DNA from: Nitrosomonas supralitoralis
Lineage (GTDB): Bacteria; Pseudomonadota; Gammaproteobacteria; Burkholderiales; Nitrosomonadaceae
DNA length: 49,329 nt
Reading direction: 5' to 3'
Assembly: GCF_003011925.2 (NCBI RefSeq)
Contig: NZ_PXXU01000025.1
Span: 1-49,329, forward strand
Positions 21,959 to 31,459 of the stretch are shown here, one piece after another. Position 1 is the first letter of the stretch; every line of letters starts with the position of its first letter. Under the pieces are notes generated by a model that was not told where the DNA came from, ran no database searches, and saw only the letters and a program-made list of their open reading frames with translations. Made by a program: the position numbers and the translations under genes.

Positions 21959-22789
21959 TTAACAAGGCTGCAAGGTTCGATGATCTAATGCAGGCAAATT
22001 TGCTCGCAAACTGGTCTGGTAGTCCCGGTCAATCGTAGCTACCACCGCTCCCGAGCCCCGTGGCAAACGCTCCATAACCGCCCCCCACGGATCAACAATC
22101 ATACTGTCCCCATTAGTTTCACGCCCGCTCACATGATATCCGCCTTGCCCTGGTGCAATTACATAGGCCATATTTTCAACTGCACGTGCACGCACCAGCA
22201 CTTCCCAATGGGCTTTTCCGGTAATCGCAGTAAATGCCGCAGGCGCAAGAATGATATCAACATTCTTCATAAGACGGAACAATTCCGGAAACCGCAAATC
22301 GTAACATATCGATAAACCGATACGGCCAAATGGAGAATCAACAGTCACTACTTTGTCTCCTGCTTTAATGGTTTTTTCCTCGGCATAGTGCTCATGTCCC
22401 AATTGCAATCCAAATAAATGTATTTTATCGTAACGTGCAACCTGCTCTCCACTATCCGCATAAACCAAGCAGCTATTGTAAACTTTATCCGGATCTGGGG
22501 ATGCTAATGGCACCGAACCTCCCACCAGCCATATGCCTAAACGTTTTGCCGTATCACTTAGAAATTTTTGGATTTGCCCGTCACCTGGCTGCTCCCGAAT
22601 CGACAATTTGTCCGTATCCTTCATCCCCATGATACAAAAATACTCTGGCAACACAACCAGCCTGGCTTGTTGTGAAACAGCATCCTCAATCAAACGTCCT
22701 GCTTCTTCCAGATTGGCTGTTACGCTTGGCCCCGAAGCCATTTGAATCGCGGCCACTCGAAATCCTTGGTATTTCTCGTTTTCCTTCAT
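21959..22789 (-). CDS. Carbon-nitrogen hydrolase (Nit family)
   Basis: Amidase of the nitrilase superfamily, 276 residues. The Glu-Lys-Cys catalytic triad is visible: Glu in VVLPEYF, Lys in RYDKIHLFGLQ and Cys in SICYDLRFPE. Conserved WEVLVRARAVENMAYV follows. Closest in character to the Nit1/YbeM group, whose known members act as deaminated-glutathione amidases (metabolite repair). The specific substrate is not certain from sequence. It lies between divergent glnE and tldD, an order found in other betaproteobacteria. Confidence 0.88.
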   Translation of the reverse strand: MKENEKYQGFRVAAIQMASGPSVTANLEEAGRLIEDAVSQQARLVVLPEYFCIMGMKDTDKLSIREQPGDGQIQKFLSDTAKRLGIWLVGGSVPLASPDPDKVYNSCLVYADSGEQVARYDKIHLFGLQLGHEHYAEEKTIKAGDKVVTVDSPFGRIGLSICYDLRFPELFRLMKNVDIILAPAAFTAITGKAHWEVLVRARAVENMAYVIAPGQGGYHVSGRETNGDSMIVDPWGAVMERLPRGSGAVVATIDRDYQTSLRANLPALDHRTLQPC

Positions 22790-23051
22790 AGATCGTTGCT
22801 AAGTTATGTTCTCTTGTGTAGTGAATTGCTTTGATTGTTCGAATTCTCAGCAATAAACGAAGTGTCTGCAGATTGCTTTTAAGTTCTCGTTTTTATCAAG
22901 CACCCTTTTGTTACTTATTCCATATAAAATCATGGATTCATATTATTATGCAGAATTCTAACATTTACTCTGATAACGTTCTATTTTGATTTTACTGAAC
23001 CCGGCATTAGTAGATATAACTGAGATATATTAAGGAATTTATCGTTCAATA

Positions 23052-25841
23052 ATGAGCACTACCAGTTACTCTCCAGACGCAACACTGACTGCGGCGCTAC
23101 CATTCAGTCGCTATGCGCAACGCCTGCTAGAAAGCGAACCTGCTCAAAAAGGGAAACTGCTAAAAGCCCTTAAATTTCCTTTCCGCAAAGAAGAAATGCA
23201 GACATTTCTTACATCTTACGCTCAACATATCACGAATGAAGAAACTTTACATGGCGTACTGCGCAATTTGCGCAAACAAGTCATACTCCGCTTATTTATT
23301 CGCGATATCAGTGGCCAAGCGGATTTATACGAAGTCATGTCAAGCATGACTGAGCTTGCCGAAGTTACCATCAATTTTGCGCTCCAGTACCATGAAAACT
23401 GGCTAACCCAGCCTGAACGCTTTGGATTACCGCGCGGCGAGCATAGCCATGGCATTCAGCATCTGCTGGTTGTCGCCATGGGTAAGCTGGGAGGCGGTGA
23501 GCTCAACGTATCCTCCGATGTTGATTTAATCTTTGTCTACCCGGAAGAGGGTGAAACCAATGGCGCCAAATCAATTTCAAACCATGAATTTTTCGCTCGT
23601 CTTGGACGCAAACTGATTGCCAGTCTTAATGATTTTACCGTAGACGGCTATGTATTCCGGGTCGATATGCGCTTGCGTCCGCACGGAGAGAGCAGTCCAT
23701 TAGCTATCAGTTTTCCCATGCTGGAAGAATATTTCATCAAGCAAGGCAGGGAATGGGAACGTCACGCCTGGATCAAAGGCCGGGTAATCGCAGGTCATGC
23801 TGATGCCGAAACAGAATCGATTCTCATGGAAAAGATAGTCAGACCTTTTGTGTTTCGAAAATATCTGGATTTTAGTGCGTATGAATCAATGCGCAGTTTA
23901 CATGCACAATTGCGCAAAGAAGTTGAGCACCGCGAAATGCACGACAATATCAAACTGGGCCCTGGCGGCATTCGTGAAATCGAGTTTATCACACAAGTAT
24001 TCCAATTAATTCGCGGCGGCCGCGATGTAGATCTGTGTATCCGACCGACACTCGGTGCTTTGCAACGCCTGAGAAAAAAGCGACAACTGTCGGAGCAAGC
24101 TATCACAGAACTAATCGATGCGTATCACTTCTTACGAAAACTGGAGCACCGCCTGCAATATCTGGACGATCAGCAAACGCAAACATTGCCCTTGAATCCA
24201 GATGATCAACACTTAATAGCAAACGCCATGGGCTTCGATAGCTATGGCGATATCATGCCTCAATTAGACATTCATCGTAGAAACGTAACACGTCATTTTG
24301 AGCTCATTTTTGCTGTTCCCAAAAAATCACGCACACACGACACGCTGGCTTATCTCTGGCAGACTAAAACACAGGATATTTCACAAACCGAAGCCGCTGC
24401 ATCACAACTGAGTACTATGGGATTCACCGAACCGGCAAAAGTATCCGAACGACTCCGACTGTTTTATCATAGCACTTTCTATCAGCAATTACCTGAATCC
24501 AGCAGGCAGCAAATTAATACCCTGGTTCCTTTGCTCATTGAATTGGTAGTCAAGCTCCCATCGGTTGAGACCACGCTGGAACGCATGCTGCAGCTGCTCG
24601 AGAAGGTCAGTTCGCAAACACCCTACCTGGCGCTGTTACTGGAACATCCTCATACCCTGCAACGAGTCGCGGAACTGGCCAGTATTAGCCAGTGGGCCAG
24701 TGACTATCTGGGGCGACATCCCATTTTATTGGATGAACTATTGCGTCACAATGCACCGCACCCGGCCCCTGATTGGACTACACTCAATCAGGATCTGATT
24801 TACCAATTGAATCATGCCAACAATCCCAAAAATGACGTCATCGAATGGAAAATGGATGTGTTACGGCACTTTCAGCATGCTCAGGTATTCCGGTTATTGG
24901 TCACCGACCTGGAAGGCTCTCTGCTGCTTGAAACGCTCAGCGATCACCTGACCGCGCTGGCCGATTTGATCTTGGAAAATGTACTAAATCTCGCCTGGTC
25001 GGGCTTGAAAAAACGCCACCGGGAAAAACCGACCTTTGCCATTATCGGTTATGGCAAACTGGGTGGGAAAGAACTCGGCTATGCTTCCGATCTCGATTTG
25101 GTCTTTTTATATCAAGACGACCATCCTGATTCCGCAGAGATCTATACCAAGCTAGGACAAAGTATCAATACCTGGCTTACTCGACACACATCGGCCGGTT
25201 TACTGTATGAAACCGATTTGCGGCTGCGCCCGAATGGCGCAACCAGTTTACTGGTTAGTTCGATGGAAGCTTTCGCACAATATCAGCATGAACAAGCCTG
25301 GGTATGGGAACATCAGGCATTGACCAGAGCGCGTTTCGTGGTGGGCGATCAGCATGCGGGAGAAATTTTTGAAAATACCCGCAAGGAGATTCTGTGCAAA
25401 CCGCGCGATGTGATCAAACTCAAACAAGAGATTCTGAAAATGCGCGAGAAAATGTTGGATGTCCCCCTCAATCCAACCGCTTTATTCGATATCAAGCATG
25501 ATCGCGGCGGTATCATCGACGTTGAATTCATGGTGCAGTATCTGGTCTTAGGCTATGCCTGCCAATATCCGCAACTCACCCGTAATATTGGCAACATCGC
25601 GTTATTAAAACTGGCAGGAGAATTGGGACTGATCTCGATCAGTGCGGCGGAAAAAGTGCGCTCTGCGTACCGGGAATTCCGTCGCATCCAGCATCGCCTG
25701 CGATTAAATGATGATGGAGATATGACCAGTAACGCACCAGTCGATGGGCAAACACAAAAATTTACCCGTGTCGATGGCAGCCATTTAAAAGATTATCGCA
25801 CGGCCGTGCTGACTCTGTGGAAACAAGTTTTTGATCATTGA
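23052..25841 (+). CDS. glnE: Glutamine synthetase adenylyltransferase / deadenylase
   Basis: Bifunctional regulator of nitrogen assimilation that adenylylates and deadenylylates glutamine synthetase under PII control. 929 residues with two nucleotidyltransferase domains. The N-terminal one shows GGGELNVSSDVDLIFVY and RVDMRLRPHGESS; the C-terminal one shows YGKLGGKELGYASDLDLVFLY and TDLRLRPNGAT. A helical PII-binding linker (about residues 430-600) lies between them. The start ATG at 23052 follows AAGGAATT at about 15 bases. It is transcribed alone, divergent from the nitrilase-family gene. Confidence 0.96.
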   Translation: MSTTSYSPDATLTAALPFSRYAQRLLESEPAQKGKLLKALKFPFRKEEMQTFLTSYAQHITNEETLHGVLRNLRKQVILRLFIRDISGQADLYEVMSSMTELAEVTINFALQYHENWLTQPERFGLPRGEHSHGIQHLLVVAMGKLGGGELNVSSDVDLIFVYPEEGETNGAKSISNHEFFARLGRKLIASLNDFTVDGYVFRVDMRLRPHGESSPLAISFPMLEEYFIKQGREWERHAWIKGRVIAGHADAETESILMEKIVRPFVFRKYLDFSAYESMRSLHAQLRKEVEHREMHDNIKLGPGGIREIEFITQVFQLIRGGRDVDLCIRPTLGALQRLRKKRQLSEQAITELIDAYHFLRKLEHRLQYLDDQQTQTLPLNPDDQHLIANAMGFDSYGDIMPQLDIHRRNVTRHFELIFAVPKKSRTHDTLAYLWQTKTQDISQTEAAASQLSTMGFTEPAKVSERLRLFYHSTFYQQLPESSRQQINTLVPLLIELVVKLPSVETTLERMLQLLEKVSSQTPYLALLLEHPHTLQRVAELASISQWASDYLGRHPILLDELLRHNAPHPAPDWTTLNQDLIYQLNHANNPKNDVIEWKMDVLRHFQHAQVFRLLVTDLEGSLLLETLSDHLTALADLILENVLNLAWSGLKKRHREKPTFAIIGYGKLGGKELGYASDLDLVFLYQDDHPDSAEIYTKLGQSINTWLTRHTSAGLLYETDLRLRPNGATSLLVSSMEAFAQYQHEQAWVWEHQALTRARFVVGDQHAGEIFENTRKEILCKPRDVIKLKQEILKMREKMLDVPLNPTALFDIKHDRGGIIDVEFMVQYLVLGYACQYPQLTRNIGNIALLKLAGELGLISISAAEKVRSAYREFRRIQHRLRLNDDGDMTSNAPVDGQTQKFTRVDGSHLKDYRTAVLTLWKQVFDH

Positions 25842-25962
25842 TAAGCCACGGTCAAAGATTAATATCATTTAATCCAGCTCCCCCACTGCTACGTGTTTTA
25901 TGCAGGATTAAGAAGCAATGCAGACCCTGATTTATTTTACTATAATTATTTTACAAAATTTC

Positions 25963-25977
25963 TGGCACGATTTCTGC
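25963..25977 (+). promoter_or_regulatory. Sigma-54 promoter of the pilin gene
   Basis: TGGCACGATTTCTGC matches the RpoN consensus TGGCACG-N4-TTGC with one change (C for T in the -12 element) and exact GG-to-GC spacing. It is 57 bases before the pilin start codon. Type IV pilin genes are classically driven by RpoN with the PilS/PilR pair, so the context supports it. Confidence 0.8.
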
Positions 25978-26033
25978 TTATGAAGCATCACACACCAACA
26001 GTGTGCCCCAATTAATCTAAAGGAGAACAACAA

Positions 26034-26519
26034 ATGCAACACACACAAAAAGGTTTTACATTGATTGAATTAATGATCGTTGTCGCTATTATCGGTATTT
26101 TGGCTGCAGTGGCTGTGCCTGCTTATCAAAGCTATACTTTAAAAGCACGATTTTCAGAAGTTGTCGTAGCGAGCTCGCCTATTAAACTTGCAGTAGAGAT
26201 ATGTGCACAGAATGGAAGTTGCGTGGCTGGCGCCAACTTTACAGCAATCTCAGTAGCCGCTGGAGTACCCGATGCTGCGGCACTTGCTGCTGGCATTCCC
26301 GGTATCGCTACTTCCGCACCAACCTCTCCGTTTGATCCCGCTGGTGTTACACTTGCAGTTGCAGGCGGCACAGCGACATTAACACTCACTCCTAGAGCCG
26401 TTAATGGAATAAATGCAGTAGATACCTATCAAATGACCGGTACACTCGGAGCAGACGGGAAAATTTCTTGGGTTAAAGGTGGAGGTTGTTTAACTCGTGC
26501 TGCTGGCGCCATTTGCTAA
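26034..26519 (+). CDS. pilA: Type IV major pilin
   Basis: Structural subunit of a type IV pilus. 161-residue prepilin with a 7-residue leader ending in Gly (MQHTQKG), the prepilin peptidase site GFTLIE, then the conserved hydrophobic helix [20 protein letters not shown]. The globular part is Ala/Thr/Gly-rich and has two cysteine pairs, CAQNGSC and [10 protein letters not shown]; the last pair could form the C-terminal disulfide loop. The ribosome site AAGGAG is 9 bases before the ATG. It is expressed alone from a sigma-54 promoter. No assembly genes are adjacent except the ATPase on the opposite strand. Confidence 0.95.
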   Translation: MQHTQKGFTLIELMIVVAIIGILAAVAVPAYQSYTLKARFSEVVVASSPIKLAVEICAQNGSCVAGANFTAISVAAGVPDAAALAAGIPGIATSAPTSPFDPAGVTLAVAGGTATLTLTPRAVNGINAVDTYQMTGTLGADGKISWVKGGGCLTRAAGAIC

Positions 26520-26576
26520 CAAATAAAGATAGCTCTAGAGCTATTAAATTAACGCAAACAAGTCACATCGATTCTT

Positions 26577-26608
26577 AAGACGCAGTGTCCGAAAGACATT
26601 GCGTCTTT
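26577..26608 (+). terminator. Terminator-like hairpin after pilA
   Basis: AAGACGCAGTGTC pairs with GACATTGCGTCTT (13 bp, one G-U) around CGAAA, followed only by TCC, so the U-tract is poor. It is 57 bases after the pilin stop and is the most likely 3-prime end of that abundant mRNA. Confidence 0.6.
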
Positions 26609-27015
26609 CCACATCTGGCTAAGAACATCAAGTATCCCAGATCCCAAACACATTGAATTGCCCTACCGAAAATCTATAGTTTATCGTCATCTCAAGCTAA
26701 GCAAGAAATCCGCACTACTGACTGGAATAGATCCCTCACTTCATCCAGAATAACCTATGCGGGATATCCAAAACTCAATCACTAATTAATGCCAATAGAA
26801 ACCATTGCATCACTCCAACCCAGACAAGCAATAAAATGAGGTACATCCAAGGCATTATCAATGAACATCAATTGCAACTGAAAGAGGCATTGCATGCATA
26901 CTTCCACGATTGAAATTGAAATTCCTGTGACAGAGGATAGCTTACATGTTGACTTGTGATTATTACTAGCGTTGTTGGCTCTCTTACAGCTCTGAACACT
27001 GCAACACACTACGTC

Positions 27016-27042
27016 AGAATGTGACAATTTACGTCACATTCT
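27016..27042 (-). terminator. Hairpin just downstream of the GAF-ATPase gene
   Basis: AGAATGTGAC-7 bases-GTCACATTCT is a perfect 10-bp inverted repeat starting 11 bases after the ATPase stop codon. No U-tract follows on the minus strand, so it may be a 3-prime stabilising hairpin or a regulator site; position favours transcript end. Confidence 0.45.
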
Positions 27043-27052
27043 ATCTAATCGA

Positions 27053-29434
27053 TTACTTGATACACACTGTTCGCACTTGATGAATATCCGTCACGCCCTG
27101 CAAAACCTTTTCGATACCATCCTGCTTCAGTGTACGCATTCCCTCCCCTAATGCCGTCACCAGCATTTCCGCCACGCGCGCACGCTCCTGCACATTCTTT
27201 TTTAGCGCATCGCTGGCGGTCATCAGTTCGTGTAAGCCGACCCGGCCGGAAAACCCAGAGTTATTACAATGATCACAACCGACCGGTTTATGCAGCGTAA
27301 TCTGTCCGTTTTCATCGCCGTAGCGTTCGATCCATTGCTGGTGGATTTCTTGCATGGCTGCCTCGGGGTCGGCTTTAAAATGATCAATATTTCTAAGTTC
27401 TTCACAATATTCTTTTACCAGTGCATTAACTTCATCGTCGCCGGCGACATACGGTTCCTTGCATTTGCACAAACGCTTGGTCAATCGCTGCGCCAGAACA
27501 CCCAGCAATGCATCGGAAAAATTAAATGGATCCATTCCCATATCCAGCAAACGGATTACTGATTCGGGTGCGCTGTTGGTATGCAGCGTCGCTAAAACCA
27601 AATGTCCAGTGAGCGAAGCTTCAATCCCGATGCTGGTCGTTTCCTTGTCCCGCATCTCACCCACCATGATGATGTCGGGATCCGCGCGCAGAAACGAGCG
27701 CATGATCACCGGAAAGGTCAGTCCTGCCTTGACGTTAATCTGTACCTGACGCAGCCCCTTTTGGGTAATCTCGACCGGGTCTTCTGCAGTCCATATTTTG
27801 GTTTCATCACGATTGAGGTATTTCAGAATCGAATGCAGGGTGGTTGTTTTACCCGAGCCTGTAGGTCCACACACAAAAAATAACCCATAAGGCTTACTGA
27901 TAATTTTTTCTAATTCCCCCAGGTTACGCTCAGTGAATCCCATTTTCCCCAGCGGGATCGGCTCACCAGCCGCCAGAATCCGCATCACGACATCTTCCAT
28001 CCCGCCTGCCGATGGAATGGTGGCAACCCGCAATTCAATATCCAAGGGATAGAACTTTTTAAATTTAATCTTACCGTCCTGAGGTCTGCGCTTTTCCGAT
28101 ATATCCAGATCACACATGATTTTGATCCGTGTCACCAGCGGATTGCGGTAGCTGGATGGAATCTCGATATAAGGCATCAACGAACCATCCTTGCGAAAAC
28201 GGATCTTGGTTTTTTCCTTGCCAGAGAAAGGCTCGATATGAATATCTGACACCCCCATCCTATAAGCATCAATGATTATTTTATTCACCAACTTGACCAA
28301 TTCATTGTCCGAGGCCGCTGAAGATTCTTCTACTTCGTTGGAATTCTCTTCAACATGCTCGTCCCCAAGATTAAAAAGCATTTCATTAATATCACCGGTA
28401 CCTACTTCATCCTGACTGCTGCCATAGAATTGTTCAACCGTCGCCGTGAATTCACGCTTGGTGGTTACTGCATAAATAATTTTATGCTTAGGGAAAATCG
28501 TGTTCGCAATACGCTGCGATTTGATCTGTTCCGGATCGAGGGCTAAAACCACCAGCCCATCTTTGGTTTCGTCAATCGGTAGCAAGGCATTACTTTCAAC
28601 ATAATCTTTCTTAATATTCCTCAATAAATCCATTGGCTTGATTCGATCAGCCTTGAAAGGCTCGTACTTAGCTCCAAAGAACAAAGCCAGCGCCTTGCCT
28701 ATGAGCGGCAAACCAATCTGAAACTCGTCAACCAGCACATCTTCCAGATCACAGCCTTTTTTTCGTGCCGAACGCGTGGCAAGATCCAATTCCGCTGCAG
28801 AAATCACGGCATCAAAAATCAGATAATCATATTTGGATTTAATCAAACGCGCAGGATGTTGTCGTTGAGTAAACGCAACTGCCAGGGTTTGACAAACTTC
28901 CGTGACACCTTTCACTGTCGTCGCGGAAAAAGGTTCATTATTTTTGTTATTAATAACCTGAACCACACCTATCAGCTCTCGGTTATTGGGATTCAAGATC
29001 GGCACCGCCAACATTTGTTTGGTTCGATAACCGGTACGCTTGTCGACATCATTGGAAAAGGTAAGTGATGCGCTGAATTTTTTTAATTCGGTTTTATTGT
29101 AAACGTCCTCAATATTGACAACCTTCTTCTGTAAACCGGCAAAACCTATAACACTCTTTTCTGTGACTGGCATTTGCAAATCCTGAAATGAATCAAGTCC
29201 GGTTTTTATCCGTGACACAAAGCAGGACTTGTCTGTGCTCAATGAATAAATCGTCAATCGATCTGCATTGAATAAGGCACAAATATCCTTGCTAACTTCC
29301 GCCATGATTTCGTCTAAATTGCTGGCATCATGTATCTTGTTGGTAACTCGCTGGAAACTTACAGACGCGTTCGATCCTTCTGGGATATTAGAAGCATCTT
29401 TTGACTTAAGGGGTGTTTGTACAGTTGCACTCAT
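27053..29434 (-). CDS. GAF-domain PilB/GspE-type secretion ATPase
   Basis: Hexameric motor ATPase of the type II secretion / type IV pilus extension class with an added sensor domain; 793 residues. Layout: GAF domain about residues 25-190 (ICALFNADRLTIYSLSTD, VPILNPNNRELIGVVQVIN); N-terminal T2SSE/MshEN-like domain about 200-340; linker; ATPase domain with Walker A GPTGSGKTT (523-531), Asp box, Walker B DIIMVGEMRD (587-596) and His box ATLHTN. A four-Cys zinc site follows (CKC ... CDHC near residues 660-725). All ATPase motifs are intact. It is 11 bases downstream of a broken phosphodiesterase gene on the same strand. The GAF domain suggests control by a small ligand, perhaps a cyclic nucleotide; this is inference. 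Confidence 0.9.
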   Translation of the reverse strand: MSATVQTPLKSKDASNIPEGSNASVSFQRVTNKIHDASNLDEIMAEVSKDICALFNADRLTIYSLSTDKSCFVSRIKTGLDSFQDLQMPVTEKSVIGFAGLQKKVVNIEDVYNKTELKKFSASLTFSNDVDKRTGYRTKQMLAVPILNPNNRELIGVVQVINNKNNEPFSATTVKGVTEVCQTLAVAFTQRQHPARLIKSKYDYLIFDAVISAAELDLATRSARKKGCDLEDVLVDEFQIGLPLIGKALALFFGAKYEPFKADRIKPMDLLRNIKKDYVESNALLPIDETKDGLVVLALDPEQIKSQRIANTIFPKHKIIYAVTTKREFTATVEQFYGSSQDEVGTGDINEMLFNLGDEHVEENSNEVEESSAASDNELVKLVNKIIIDAYRMGVSDIHIEPFSGKEKTKIRFRKDGSLMPYIEIPSSYRNPLVTRIKIMCDLDISEKRRPQDGKIKFKKFYPLDIELRVATIPSAGGMEDVVMRILAAGEPIPLGKMGFTERNLGELEKIISKPYGLFFVCGPTGSGKTTTLHSILKYLNRDETKIWTAEDPVEITQKGLRQVQINVKAGLTFPVIMRSFLRADPDIIMVGEMRDKETTSIGIEASLTGHLVLATLHTNSAPESVIRLLDMGMDPFNFSDALLGVLAQRLTKRLCKCKEPYVAGDDEVNALVKEYCEELRNIDHFKADPEAAMQEIHQQWIERYGDENGQITLHKPVGCDHCNNSGFSGRVGLHELMTASDALKKNVQERARVAEMLVTALGEGMRTLKQDGIEKVLQGVTDIHQVRTVCIK

Positions 29435-29445
29435 GGCATCATTTC

Positions 29446-30217
29446 CTAAAATTCAAGTAATTGATTGTATTCAAGCCGGTGAGGATGATATTTCCCAATA
29501 CACTGATTGATTTTTTGCATTGTTATTTCAGCTTCGCCCGGTTTCAAATGCCCGATAAATATCTTCGCTGTCCGTTCATGTTTTTGCAGCTCTTCTGCCA
29601 CTAAGCTTGTGACAATAATCCCGAGATATTTGGGTAATATCCCGATTTTGATTACAGAAAGCTGACTCAATAAATAATTAAATACTTCAGATTTTCAAAC
29701 TTATTAACGGCCAAACATAACTTATCATTAGTCGTAATATCACCGGTAAATACAAGGCTGGCTTCCGGAATCGAGCTGAAAGCCCACCGCAGAAATAGTG
29801 TGATTCCCAGGCAAAAGCGTGATTCTGCGTTGCTTGAGATAAATTGATTGATTTACCGCTAAAGCTTCATAACGCATATAAAGTACAGCGGTATTCGGGG
29901 TTCTTGTAAAATCCGGCCAGAAATACCAATTGAACAAGTGTTTTTGTAGTATCTCCAGCGTGGCTGGCGGGCATGAATGGTTATCGGCTTGGTACGCTGG
30001 AGCCAACGGTACCCACTACCACTAGAAAAGGAATAAAGGCCACGTGATCCCAGTGAGCATGTGTCACCCAGATATGATCAATCTTGAACATATCTTCGAT
30101 GGTCAAACTTCCCACACCAGTTCCCGCATCAATCAGAACATCATCATCCAATAACATGGCAGTGGTCTGTGCGCCAATTCCTACTCCTCCACTACAGCCC
30201 AAAACTCTGAATTTCAA
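29446..30217 (-). pseudogene. Frameshifted MBL-fold cyclic-nucleotide phosphodiesterase
   Basis: Fragments of one metallo-beta-lactamase-fold protein lie in order but in changing frames. First is MKFRVLGCSGGVGIGAQTT and the metal motif THAHWDH (30217 to about 30005). Then RTKPITIHA appears in another frame, and PATLEILQKHLFNWYFWPDF to GFQLDSGS in a third. After that come SLVFTGDITTNDK to ENLKYLII, and lastly VAEELQKHERTAKIFIGHLK to the end in a fourth shift. The order matches the class II 3-prime,5-prime-cyclic-nucleotide phosphodiesterase family as I know it. At least four frame changes plus some loss mean the gene is dead. Its start would be a TTG where an ATG is expected. Confidence 0.8.
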
Positions 30218-30239
30218 TGTATTGGCTTCAGAAGCAACA

Positions 30240-30665
30240 TCATCTAACCAATAATACGGGAAGACTTGATAGCTGCATCACTTTGTTAGTCACTGACCCC
30301 AGCAGCATATTCTGTATATTACTTTTACCACGCGGCCCCATGACAATCTGATCGTATTGTTTTTCGACCGCAAAGCGCACAATCATTTCAGCTGGATCCC
30401 CAATAGTAATGTGAAATTGGTGGGTAATTCCTGCTTGATCGAGTAAGCCACGGGCAGATTGCAGGCTTTTTAATCCTTCTTCTTGATGATATTGATTAAT
30501 ATCTGCTTGATTAATAAATAATGAAACATTTCCACTTAACGGAGATTGCACGTTTAATAAATGCAATTCAGGTTTTTGCTTATACCAATCTAATAATCGA
30601 ATAAAATTATTCACTGTCTTGTCGGAATTATCAGAACCATCAATGGGTAACAGGATTTTTAGCAT
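30240..30665 (-). CDS. Universal stress protein, UspA family
   Basis: Small cytoplasmic stress protein with the ATP-binding Usp fold, 141 residues. It starts MLKILLPIDGSDNS and ends with the nucleotide loop GPRGKSNIQNMLLGSVTNKVM, close to the G-x2-G-x9-G-(S/T) motif of ATP-binding members, then SSLPVLLVR. The ATG at 30663-30665 is preferred over a TTG two codons upstream. It lies upstream of the broken phosphodiesterase gene on the same strand and may share a transcript with it and the ATPase. Confidence 0.9.
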   Translation of the reverse strand: MLKILLPIDGSDNSDKTVNNFIRLLDWYKQKPELHLLNVQSPLSGNVSLFINQADINQYHQEEGLKSLQSARGLLDQAGITHQFHITIGDPAEMIVRFAVEKQYDQIVMGPRGKSNIQNMLLGSVTNKVMQLSSLPVLLVR

Positions 30666-30695
30666 AATCAATCTCTTGATTTTTGAGAACAGGAA

Positions 30696-31418
30696 TTATT
30701 GTTTGGATTTTTCTTCATCAATCAGATCAATTACAGGCCGGAACTTGGCCTGATGTCGAGCAGCCAGTACTTTACCAAGCATAATCACCAGCAAAGCCAT
30801 TGCCACCGGGGCAATCCACTGCAAATATTTTGCCTGAGCAGTGACCCAGTCTTTAGTAACTACATCGGTTATCAACATATCACCCGCAATCCACCCCAGT
30901 AGTCCGGCACCGATCACAATCGTTATTGGATAGCGATCCATGACTTTCATCACCAATTGGCTACCCCAAACGATAATCGGCACACTGACGACCAGACCAA
31001 AAATTACCAGACCGATACTATCTTTGGCTGCACCTGCGATAGCAATCACATTGTCGAGACTCATTACGGCATCAGCCACAATAATCGTTTTAATCGCACC
31101 TAATAAGGTTGTATTGGCATCAATTTCGTGCGCTTCTGCAGGTTCCGGTTGCAGCAACTTGGTACCAATCCATAGCAATAAAACCGCACCGACGATTTTC
31201 AAGTAAGGCAAAGCGAGCAAACTTAACGCAAAAAAAATCAGCACAACACGTAACCCAATGGCACCCACAACACCCCACATAATGCCCAGTCTGCGCTGAT
31301 GTTCCGGCAGGCGTCTGCAAGCAAGTGCGATGACAACCGCATTATCGCCGCCAAGAACAATATCAATCGCAATGATTTGCATCACAGCAATCCAGAATTG
31401 AGGACTATCAAACGCCAT
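30696..31418 (-). CDS. TerC-family integral membrane protein (YjbE type)
   Basis: Multi-pass inner-membrane protein of the TerC/LysE-like superfamily, 240 residues with about seven hydrophobic segments. The two family motifs with paired acidic/Asn residues are present: IVLGGDNAVVIALA near residue 20-33 and VMSLDNVIAIAGAA near 118-131. Members of this family export metal ions such as manganese or load them onto exported proteins; the exact cargo here is not known. The C-terminus is charged (DLIDEEKSKQ). Confidence 0.88.
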   Translation of the reverse strand: MAFDSPQFWIAVMQIIAIDIVLGGDNAVVIALACRRLPEHQRRLGIMWGVVGAIGLRVVLIFFALSLLALPYLKIVGAVLLLWIGTKLLQPEPAEAHEIDANTTLLGAIKTIIVADAVMSLDNVIAIAGAAKDSIGLVIFGLVVSVPIIVWGSQLVMKVMDRYPITIVIGAGLLGWIAGDMLITDVVTKDWVTAQAKYLQWIAPVAMALLVIMLGKVLAARHQAKFRPVIDLIDEEKSKQ

Positions 31419-31459
31419 TTAATTATCTCGACTAAAATTCAAAGCAAAATCACAAAAAC

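Larger units (their letters stand above)
26520..27052. other. Convergent intergenic region after pilA
   Basis: 533 bases between the converging pilin and ATPase genes. It holds a palindrome TAGCTCTAGAGCTA (26530-26543), a terminator-like hairpin for pilA (26577-26608) and a perfect 10-bp inverted repeat at 27016-27042. A short minus-strand frame at 26782-27027 has no supporting features and is not called. Confidence 0.5.

Noticed and set aside
26782..27027. Minus-strand 81-codon frame between pilA and the ATPase
   Set aside because: Cys-rich low-complexity translation, no ribosome site, and it overlaps the perfect inverted repeat at 27016.
29740..30006. Separate small gene with FNWYFWPDF segment
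   Set aside because: It is the middle fragment of the frameshifted phosphodiesterase, not an independent gene.
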